From the NCBI GenBank assembly GCA_937920085.1, contig CALETE010000032.1, forward strand, positions 1-12,012: 12,012 bases of DNA, read 5' to 3'. Each line of letters starts with the position of its first letter. Positions within the stretch are counted from its first letter, which is position 1. The notes beneath the pieces were generated by a model, which made no database searches, had not been told where the DNA came from, and saw only the letters and a program-made list of their open reading frames with translations. Shown here piece after piece: positions 6,047 to 12,012 of the stretch. The position numbers and the translations under genes are program-made. Origin of the DNA: an uncultured Alphaproteobacteria bacterium. Its GTDB lineage: Bacteria > Pseudomonadota > Alphaproteobacteria > Caulobacterales > Caulobacteraceae.

Positions 6047-6577
6047 TCAGTCGAGCGTTCTTTTGGCTGAAGCACGAACACTGGCATCCGGATCCGAGAG
6101 CAGTTGCTTCACAAACTTCTTCGGCGCGCCCCAGCTTCCTGCCAGTGCGTTTCGGACATCTGGGTCGGAATGTTTGCAAAGCTCAATTGCCACCTTGTTG
6201 GCATCCGCATTGCTGTAGTCACCAACGCTGCCAGCAATGGTTTTCGCGCATTCAATGTCCGCGCCGATATATTCGAGAAGGAGCTCGGTGGATGCCCATT
6301 CGCGGAAAGGTGTCTGACCGCACAGCCGACGGCGCACTTCAATAGAAGCGTCTCGCGAGAGCAGCTCGACGGTTTCCTCGTTCAGATTGTCCTTGTAGGC
6401 GATGTCTGTGCGAACTTCCGACGATGCACACTGGGCAAGATACCCAAAAAGGTCCTTGTTTTCCTCAATATCCTGAAGACGTCCGGTAAGGCCGCTTACA
6501 CATTCAGAACCTAGCTCCTCATTGAAACACTCGGCGCCATCAACCTCAATCACCAATTTGAATTTCACGGATGCCAT
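6047..6577 (-). CDS. LRV/HEAT-like repeat protein
   Basis: A 176-residue soluble protein with ATG at 6577 and AGGGGA seven bases upstream. The N-terminus (about 1-45) looks like a short strand-rich cap (KFKLVIEVDG). From about 50 to the end there are roughly five copies of a 24-residue helical unit: S-S-E-V-R-T-D-I-A (52-60), A-S-I-E-V-R-R-R-L (77-85), a degenerate A-D-I-E-C-A-K-T-I-A (106-115), S-D-P-D-V-R-N-A-L-A (137-146) and D-P-D-A-S-V-R-A-S-A (162-171), each followed by a second helix ending in LL or a similar pair. The D-P-D-x-x-V-R-x-x-L-A signature is that of leucine-rich repeat variant (LRV) or HEAT-like repeats, which form superhelical protein-binding surfaces. No catalytic residues are visible; an adaptor role for the neighbouring helicase-nuclease or glycosylase-fold proteins is plausible but inferred. 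It starts 82 bp after the AddA-like gene. Confidence 0.8.
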   Translation of the reverse strand: MASVKFKLVIEVDGAECFNEELGSECVSGLTGRLQDIEENKDLFGYLAQCASSEVRTDIAYKDNLNEETVELLSRDASIEVRRRLCGQTPFREWASTELLLEYIGADIECAKTIAGSVGDYSNADANKVAIELCKHSDPDVRNALAGSWGAPKKFVKQLLSDPDASVRASAKRTLD

Positions 6578-6644
6578 TCGAAAGTCCCCTATTTAAACAC
6601 GCCTGCAGCAGCCTCAGGCCTTCAATATGCGTTACTCATGATTG

Positions 6645-6659
6645 CGACAAAAGTGGTCG
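6645..6659 (-). promoter_or_regulatory. 15-bp imperfect palindrome shared with 1102-1116
   Basis: Plus-strand CGACAAAAGTGGTCG, directly next to the stop codon (6662-6660) of the AddA-like gene and 67 bp before the LRV start. It differs by one base from the element at 1102-1116. On the minus strand TTGTCG could be a -35 box, with a poor -10 TATTGA 17 bases later. Binding of a common regulator is inference. Confidence 0.42.
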
Positions 6660-9600
6660 TCATGTGAGCTCTGCCACGGTTATCTCCCCGCTGTTCGTCC
6701 AGAAGATGCTCACACCAACGACAGGCTTGCCGCCCAAAGCATCGATAGCATCAGCATAGGCTGACAACTGAGGCCAATAGGATGCGAAGCGCAGTTCGTG
6801 GTCTGGCACCGGACCGCTCTTGTGATCCACAATCATGTAGCCGGCCTCACCTTCGGCCAACAGGTCAATGATTGCCATCAAAGTTCCCCCGTCGCTCAGC
6901 CTGACTTCAAGCGGTTGTTCAACATGGAGGGTCGGAAAGCCTAGCGACGACAACCTCGAGTGCAGCCCCTGTGCCTGGGCAGCCAAAGCATCGACATCCA
7001 CCTCCGTCAGTCGGCAGTGAGGGCCGACCTTCGATTTCATGTCGGGGCGCGATAGCAAAATCCGGAAGGCCTCATGGATGGAGGTGCCTTTCTCGGTCGC
7101 CAGTTGCAGCTCGTCTGAGCTGACTTGATGGCCAGGGGCTAGCGCAATGGTCTCGAGTTCTGTTGGAAGCGCTCGGAGTGCAATAGTGGCACTCGAGGGG
7201 CCTGCAACAGCTTGATATTCACGGCTCGGCGCTTGCCCTATGGAGTGACGAAGCGATCGGTTTTGAGAGCTGGAGCTGTCCTTATCTGTTCGAGGCTCAT
7301 TGAACGAACCGGGCAGCTCTGCCGAGCACATGAGATTGCGGGCGGAGAACCCGCGTTCCCCAATCTTTATCTGATTACCCTCAATGGATAGCGCGCACTT
7401 GTCGGCCATCACTCCATATGCAGTGATCGGAGGCTCGCCATCCTTGGGGTCGCCTAAGACAGGCCATTCGATGGCAAGCCTATCTCGCGCACGGGTCAAG
7501 GCCACATAGAGCAGACGATGGCAGGTCTTCTCCGCTTCCGCCCACAGTCCCTTCAAAAACCGATCGGTGGCTTCAGGCGCAGCAAACTTCGGCGCATAGT
7601 TGATCTCGGCACCGTCAATGACATGATTGAGATCATCAAAGCTCGGGAAGACCGTGCCGAACTGGCCAACTCGAGGGTTCCGGTTATCATCAAGGCCACA
7701 GACTATGACCACAGGCCATTCTCTGCCCTTTGACGCATGCCAAGTGACAACCTCCACACCGTCGGCCTCAATGCCTGAAGGGTTAGGCCGTTTGTCTTCG
7801 TCGGGGTTGCTAACTTTGCTCTCCAGCCAGCCCAGGAAAACAAGCGGACCTTGGCCGTAAAAACCAGATGCCTCCCGCATATCTCTGTGCGCTTGCAAAA
7901 AGGCTTCAGCCTCAGCCTCAAAACGCAACAAATCGGCGCGCATTTGAAGCGGATCGTCAAGCTGGTCGCACCACTCGCGCAGGCCGGTTGCCCTTATCAT
8001 TTCATGGACCAGGCGATTGACAGGTGTGGTAGACGCTTTCTCAGAAAGAGCCTCGAGAGCAGTCAGCTCAGGCACATCAATCCGGCCACCATCGGCGATC
8101 GCCCGCAAAGCTTGATCCAAGGGCACCTTGGATGGACCCAACGTTGCCGCGCAGATCGCTGCATGGGTGTCCTGCGGGTCCGTTGCATAGCGCAATGCGA
8201 AGACGGCGGCTTGAACAACCGGGCTATTCCACCAACCTCCCTCAGCCACTCGGACGTCGATCCCTAGCGCCCGCAAAGCTCCGGCATACGCACGGCATAG
8301 GCTATGCGTAGGACACAGGATCGCGACGTCTTTAGGCGCTAACTGACGCGGCAATTTCGAATAGCGGTCAACGATAGTGACTGGCTCATCTGTGAGCAGC
8401 GATAGCACCCGATCCGCAACGAAATGCTGGGGCTTTCCACCCTTTCGGCTACTCCGCTTCTCAGCGAGCGTTATCACCTCGATAGCAGTGTCATCGCCCG
8501 CCTTATTTTGAGGAGTCAGATCCGTATAGTCGGATCCGAACAAGCGCTGCCCAAGGGCATTCACAAAGTCCATGATGCGGGCGTCAGAGCGCCAGTTCCG
8601 GTCAAGCGGGCTCGTTTTGAACTTCTTGGTCAGGGCTTCGCTTAGGCGGGGATCAGCACCTTGGAATCCCATAATCGCCTGCTTGGTATCGCCAACGATC
8701 AAGGCATGCTTGGCCACGCGCGCAAGGTTCCAGAGAAACGTGAACTGGATCGGGTTCGTGTCCTGGAACTCGTCAACGATGACACAGTCCACCTCTGCCA
8801 TGATCGCATTGAGCACGGTGGGATTGTCAGACAGCAATTGAGCGGCATTGGTGACCATGTCAGAAAAGTCGATCACGCCCAGGCGGCGCTTCCTATCCTC
8901 ATAATCAGCCATCGCAGCTTGAGCACCCGTGACAAGGGCGCGCGCATGACTGACCGCATCTTCGAGCGGCCCCGGATGGTGAGCCAAGCGGTCCGCCGCC
9001 GATATGACGGCTGAAGCGAGTTCATCGTATCCGTCAGGGGTATTGCTGCCCCTTTTGGAAAGCCTGAGGCCTCTCAATTTCTGCCACAGGCGCCAGTCAT
9101 TCTTCCCATCCTGGAGCGACTTCTGAGCCTTCCTCAGATCGGAGAAGTTACTGCGAAAATCCTTCTGAGCGGCATCACTCTTCATAAGCCCCGCCAAAGA
9201 TTGCGGGAACTGCGTGAGCAGGTTGTCGATCGCAGTTTTAAGGCTATCCGCCAGAGCGGAACCGTCCCCGTCAGGCGGTCCATAACCAGCCCGGATTGAC
9301 GCCTCGGCATAGTCAGCCATTTTGCTGTCTGAGCCGCGGGGCCCCAAGGTCCGCAGCATTGCAATGACGTTCAGAAGATTGCGCCGGAAGCTATCTTCTT
9401 GGGTGCCATCAGAGCCGAAATTGGCGCGATAGCCATAGGCGCCGAGGTTCCTGGTGATCTCATTGAGATCTTCATTCTCCTCAATGGCTCGGCGGATCAG
9501 GAGATCCTGCTCATCCTCCGCGATCAGGCGCTGTTGAGGTGAAGCACCATTGGCAAATGCATGCTCGATGAGAAGCCGGCGGCCGAGACCATGGATTGTA

Positions 9601-9827
9601 GAAACATAGGCCCGATCAACCGCGAGGGCAGCTTCGAGGTTGCCATCTTGGATAAGGGCCGCCCGAATACGCTGGCGCAGTTCACCCGCTGCCGCTTCCG
9701 TGAACGTCACAGCCAAGATCCGCTCTGGCCGAACGGTGCCTTCACGCACCCACTTGGTCAGGGTTTCCTGGATGTGATGCGTCTTGCCAGCTCCTGCCCC
9801 GGCAGGAACAATCGAGAGATTATTCAT
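6660..9827 (-). CDS. AddA-like UvrD-family helicase with C-terminal PD-(D/E)XK nuclease
   Basis: A 1055-residue protein, start ATG at 9827 with GGAG six bases upstream. Superfamily 1A helicase motifs in order: Walker A AGAGAGKT (9-16), Ia VTFTEAAAGELRQRI (40-54), STIHGLG (76-82), Walker B VIVDEFQD (349-356), III GDTKQAIMGFQGADP (379-393), IV NWRS (411-414), V WHASKGREWPVVIV (696-709) and VI YVALTRARDRL (774-784). The C-terminus has the RecB-type nuclease: GTSIHEAF (914-921), Asp988 in AIIDLL, Asp1001-His-Lys1003 in IVDHKSG, and Q-x3-Y (1020-1024). All catalytic residues are present, so it should unwind and cut double-strand ends with the AddB-like partner, whose gene overlaps by 8 bp (ATGAATAA). 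It is a little shorter than typical AddA. The usual alphaproteobacterial neighbour trxA is absent, so this may be an accessory or defence-type copy. Confidence 0.9.
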   Translation of the reverse strand: MNNLSIVPAGAGAGKTHHIQETLTKWVREGTVRPERILAVTFTEAAAGELRQRIRAALIQDGNLEAALAVDRAYVSTIHGLGRRLLIEHAFANGASPQQRLIAEDEQDLLIRRAIEENEDLNEITRNLGAYGYRANFGSDGTQEDSFRRNLLNVIAMLRTLGPRGSDSKMADYAEASIRAGYGPPDGDGSALADSLKTAIDNLLTQFPQSLAGLMKSDAAQKDFRSNFSDLRKAQKSLQDGKNDWRLWQKLRGLRLSKRGSNTPDGYDELASAVISAADRLAHHPGPLEDAVSHARALVTGAQAAMADYEDRKRRLGVIDFSDMVTNAAQLLSDNPTVLNAIMAEVDCVIVDEFQDTNPIQFTFLWNLARVAKHALIVGDTKQAIMGFQGADPRLSEALTKKFKTSPLDRNWRSDARIMDFVNALGQRLFGSDYTDLTPQNKAGDDTAIEVITLAEKRSSRKGGKPQHFVADRVLSLLTDEPVTIVDRYSKLPRQLAPKDVAILCPTHSLCRAYAGALRALGIDVRVAEGGWWNSPVVQAAVFALRYATDPQDTHAAICAATLGPSKVPLDQALRAIADGGRIDVPELTALEALSEKASTTPVNRLVHEMIRATGLREWCDQLDDPLQMRADLLRFEAEAEAFLQAHRDMREASGFYGQGPLVFLGWLESKVSNPDEDKRPNPSGIEADGVEVVTWHASKGREWPVVIVCGLDDNRNPRVGQFGTVFPSFDDLNHVIDGAEINYAPKFAAPEATDRFLKGLWAEAEKTCHRLLYVALTRARDRLAIEWPVLGDPKDGEPPITAYGVMADKCALSIEGNQIKIGERGFSARNLMCSAELPGSFNEPRTDKDSSSSQNRSLRHSIGQAPSREYQAVAGPSSATIALRALPTELETIALAPGHQVSSDELQLATEKGTSIHEAFRILLSRPDMKSKVGPHCRLTEVDVDALAAQAQGLHSRLSSLGFPTLHVEQPLEVRLSDGGTLMAIIDLLAEGEAGYMIVDHKSGPVPDHELRFASYWPQLSAYADAIDALGGKPVVGVSIFWTNSGEITVAELT

Positions 9828-12012
9828 CGTTCGCTCCACCCGAGGGACCAGCTGCCTCGCCGTCCTTGCGCATGAAAGTTTTGATCAGCGGGCTGGAGCT
9901 CAGCGCGTAAACGCCCAGGAAAGCCTTGTCCTTATAGAATTTCTCGTCACCTGCCGTATTGGTTTCCATGCGCCCCGCCCGAAGGTGCTGGAACCTGGAC
10001 TGGAGCTGGCCATTTGCATTTTCTGCGATGTCGCCTTCAATCACCTCTACAAAAGCTGGATCGAGGCCATCTGCGCCATTGATCAGGACACCGCCATCGT
10101 TGAGCAGATGATAGGCGACTGCTGGACGGCCGCTCCACGCCTCGAGGCAAGCTGCAACCTTGAGTTCGTCTGACGTCGAGCGGTCATTGGTTCGCACGGA
10201 CATTTTACGATACAGATCCACCTGCAAGTCCCATTGGGCTCTCAGTCTGTGGCGACGTCCGCCAGTGCTGCTTTTTTTGTAATCCACAATGAGAGGCAGG
10301 CCATCGGGCAGGCAGATGAGGCAGTCAGCTTTACCGTGAACAGGATGTTCAAGGATCTCGCCGGCGAGCCAGAACTCGTTGCCGATCAACGTGGCTCCAA
10401 GCGATTTTAGAACCAGGGCCCAGTGCTTGGCCGATTTCAAAATCTCGCCTTCTAGAGCTTGCTGCTCGACCTTCCAGGTTGATGCCTGAAGGAACGGGGC
10501 AATGGCTCGTATCCGGTCGGCCAATAGCTCCGGTACGCTACTGTCGATTTCGTCATCCGTTGGGATCGGTTGATCAGGCACAAACAGGCGTTCGAAAACT
10601 TCATGCGCCAGCGAACCGCGAAGGGCGACAGTCAGTTGCTCTGGCTGCCAAGGAACGTGGCGGGCCCCAAGCTCTGAAAGAACCCAGGCCAAAGGACTGA
10701 TGAGCAGCGTTTCAAGGCTGCTGGGGCTTTGTGGGCGCGGCTTACCCTCAGGCGTTTGCCTGAGCATCAGCAGGTTCCGATCAAGCTCATAGAATTCTGG
10801 AATGACCTTAGGCTCAACTCGCGCAGCCTCAGGCTTGGAACGCCAGGTGATCAGCCGGTCCCATGCAGTGCCATCGCCTCGCTCCAAAGGAGCGACGAAG
10901 TCCGCCGGTTCTTTTACGCCCACAACCAGGCGAGAAAGCAAAGGAAGGCTGGAGGATGGTGCGAGAAACGATCCCAACCTGTCGCGTTCAGAATAGAGAA
11001 TGATGGCCTGCTCGGATGCTGACCTCAGCTGTTTCTCAAAGAGCTCCAGCCCCTGCCGCAATTGCTTCTGCTGGGACGGCAAGCAGAGCCCTGTTTTCTC
11101 TTCAATGAGCGCAATTTCGCTATCGAGAAAGAAGGGGTTCCCTGAGCTGGGGCGCGGATAGCTGCCGTCATTGAAGCCGAGAATGATCAACTTTCGGTAC
11201 TTCCTGGACGGCGTGTCACTGGCCCGAAGGACGCTGACACCGCCAAGATAGTATGGGCCTTTCACGGCCGCAGGCTCTTGGTAGAGCCCGGCGGTCTTAA
11301 AGATGACATCCCAATCTGGCTCACCGCTATCTGCCGCACCCTCAAGGGACGTGGCTAGCCGGGTAATCTGGTTTCGGGCCTCCCAGACGTCTTCAATGAC
11401 GCCCTCATCTTCCGACAGCAGCTTCCCAAACTGCCGAAGCTGACTTGCTATTTGTCGGCCATTCGCAGGCGATGCAGATCGGATAAGTTCATAAAGCTCA
11501 GCAGATTTGCCCTTGAGCTCTTTGCTCAATTTGGGGCTGAAATCACCATCCATGACCCTGGTGGCCAGATGGTACCCCGTCTCCTTGGGCCAGCAAAGGA
11601 TGGGTGAAGCATATAGAGAGGCAAGAGCCATAGCAGGCGCAGGACGACGCCGACATTGGACAAAGAGAAGGACAGCCTCTGCGCCGACATTGCGACGGGT
11701 TGAGCCGCTGGGCAGCGAAGAGACAGCCAGCCCAGCGTGAGCAAAGGCTTCGGCCAAGTAGGAAGAGTAGTCCCCTATGTCAGGAACGATGATCCCGATT
11801 TCACTGCCGTTGAGGTTCGCGTCTTTCGCCAACCAATTCTGGGCGATGGCAGCCGCAGCCTCGCACTCGGAGAGGCTGTCGCGAACCGACAGGACGACTA
11901 GGCTTTCATCGTCCTCTACTCGTGTCGCAGACGCATCAAAGATATGACGCTGGATTTGTCCTAGCAGGCTGCCCGGGGGTGCTGAAGAAATCTTGGGGTC
12001 AACGATCAGCCT
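9820..12012 (-). CDS. AddB-like inactive helicase/PD-(D/E)XK nuclease subunit, N-terminus outside window
   Basis: The frame is open from the TAA at 9822-9820 to the right edge: 730 residues are visible, the N-terminus is missing. The fragment starts inside the RecC/AddB-type helicase fold: SVRDSLSECEAAAAIAQNWL then EIGIIVPD (about 11856-11780), and VLRASDTPSRKYRKLIILGFNDGSYP (about 11232-11155), like the AddB stretch preceding G-L-N-E-G. No Walker A is visible in this part. The C-terminal nuclease has GSLAHEVF, GKADCLI with Asp (10326-10324), IVDYKK with Asp and Lys (10284-10276), and QWDLQVDLY. The cysteine cluster that holds the iron-sulphur cluster of many AddB proteins is not seen around this domain. 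The gene overlaps the AddA-like start by 8 bp, so the two are translationally coupled. Together they should form a two-nuclease end-resection enzyme; exact subfamily is uncertain. Confidence 0.85.
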   Translation of the reverse strand, partial: RLIVDPKISSAPPGSLLGQIQRHIFDASATRVEDDESLVVLSVRDSLSECEAAAAIAQNWLAKDANLNGSEIGIIVPDIGDYSSYLAEAFAHAGLAVSSLPSGSTRRNVGAEAVLLFVQCRRRPAPAMALASLYASPILCWPKETGYHLATRVMDGDFSPKLSKELKGKSAELYELIRSASPANGRQIASQLRQFGKLLSEDEGVIEDVWEARNQITRLATSLEGAADSGEPDWDVIFKTAGLYQEPAAVKGPYYLGGVSVLRASDTPSRKYRKLIILGFNDGSYPRPSSGNPFFLDSEIALIEEKTGLCLPSQQKQLRQGLELFEKQLRSASEQAIILYSERDRLGSFLAPSSSLPLLSRLVVGVKEPADFVAPLERGDGTAWDRLITWRSKPEAARVEPKVIPEFYELDRNLLMLRQTPEGKPRPQSPSSLETLLISPLAWVLSELGARHVPWQPEQLTVALRGSLAHEVFERLFVPDQPIPTDDEIDSSVPELLADRIRAIAPFLQASTWKVEQQALEGEILKSAKHWALVLKSLGATLIGNEFWLAGEILEHPVHGKADCLICLPDGLPLIVDYKKSSTGGRRHRLRAQWDLQVDLYRKMSVRTNDRSTSDELKVAACLEAWSGRPAVAYHLLNDGGVLINGADGLDPAFVEVIEGDIAENANGQLQSRFQHLRAGRMETNTAGDEKFYKDKAFLGVYALSSSPLIKTFMRKDGEAAGPSGGANDE

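Noticed and set aside
5998..6087. N-terminal extension of the OGG-fold protein to 6087
   Set aside because: It would overlap the LRV gene by 41 bp and run through the 22-bp palindrome; the ATG at 5997 has an SD-like GGGATGGA and begins the coherent domain.
6601..6619. GCCTG...CAGGC hairpin as terminator of the AddA-like gene
   Set aside because: A 5-bp stem with a 9-base loop and no clean T-run is too weak to call.
9136..9147. AGATCGGAGAAG resembles the start of the Illumina adapter AGATCGGAAGAGC
   Set aside because: The match stops after eight bases and the sequence continues the intact helicase reading frame, so it is coincidence and not a chimeric join.
11741..11832. Start codon of the AddB-like gene at 11832
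   Set aside because: The TTG there is an internal leucine; the frame continues upstream without stop to the window edge with family-like sequence, so the real start is outside.

Overview
The window looks like a piece of a proteobacterial chromosome (probably Alphaproteobacteria, low confidence) with moderately high GC. It carries an accessory gene cluster, not core metabolism. The lineage guess rests on the adjacent AddB-like/AddA-like helicase-nuclease genes, the SD-like ribosome sites and the general style of the proteins; no rRNA, tRNA or marker gene is present. The first 26 bases are Illumina TruSeq adapter, so the left edge is an untrimmed contig end and the first gene is cut there by assembly.

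Layout: a truncated plus-strand gene for a HEPN-type protein (to 450) faces seven genes that all run on the minus strand. In transcription order from the right edge these are: an AddB-like PD-(D/E)XK nuclease/inactive-helicase subunit (12012 to 9820, N-terminus outside the window); an AddA-like UvrD helicase-nuclease (9827 to 6660), overlapping it by 8 bp; a small LRV/HEAT-like repeat protein (6577 to 6047); a DNA-glycosylase-fold (OGG/HhH-GPD-like) protein (5997 to 5305); a 1066-residue acidic protein (5227 to 2027) with a PH-like N-terminus, two zinc ribbons and, near its C-terminus, what I read as a catalytically dead RuvB-like AAA+ domain; a cytosolic 5'-nucleotidase (2024 to 1131) translationally coupled to it; and a YbjN-family protein (1039 to 563).

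The right half (AddB-like, AddA-like, LRV, OGG-fold) suggests DNA end processing or damage handling. The left half (zinc-ribbon/RuvB-like protein plus nucleotidase) has its own good sigma70-type promoter and links a DNA-repair-like scaffold to nucleotide hydrolysis. An almost identical 15-bp imperfect palindrome occurs on the minus strand in the intergenic regions before the LRV gene and before the YbjN gene, hinting at shared regulation. Whether the cluster works as one system (repair, stress response or phage defence) is inference. The most original signal is the dead RuvB-like domain in the large zinc-ribbon protein and its coupling to a nucleotidase. Intergenic gaps are all under 120 bp, and no mobile element, CRISPR array or RNA gene was seen.
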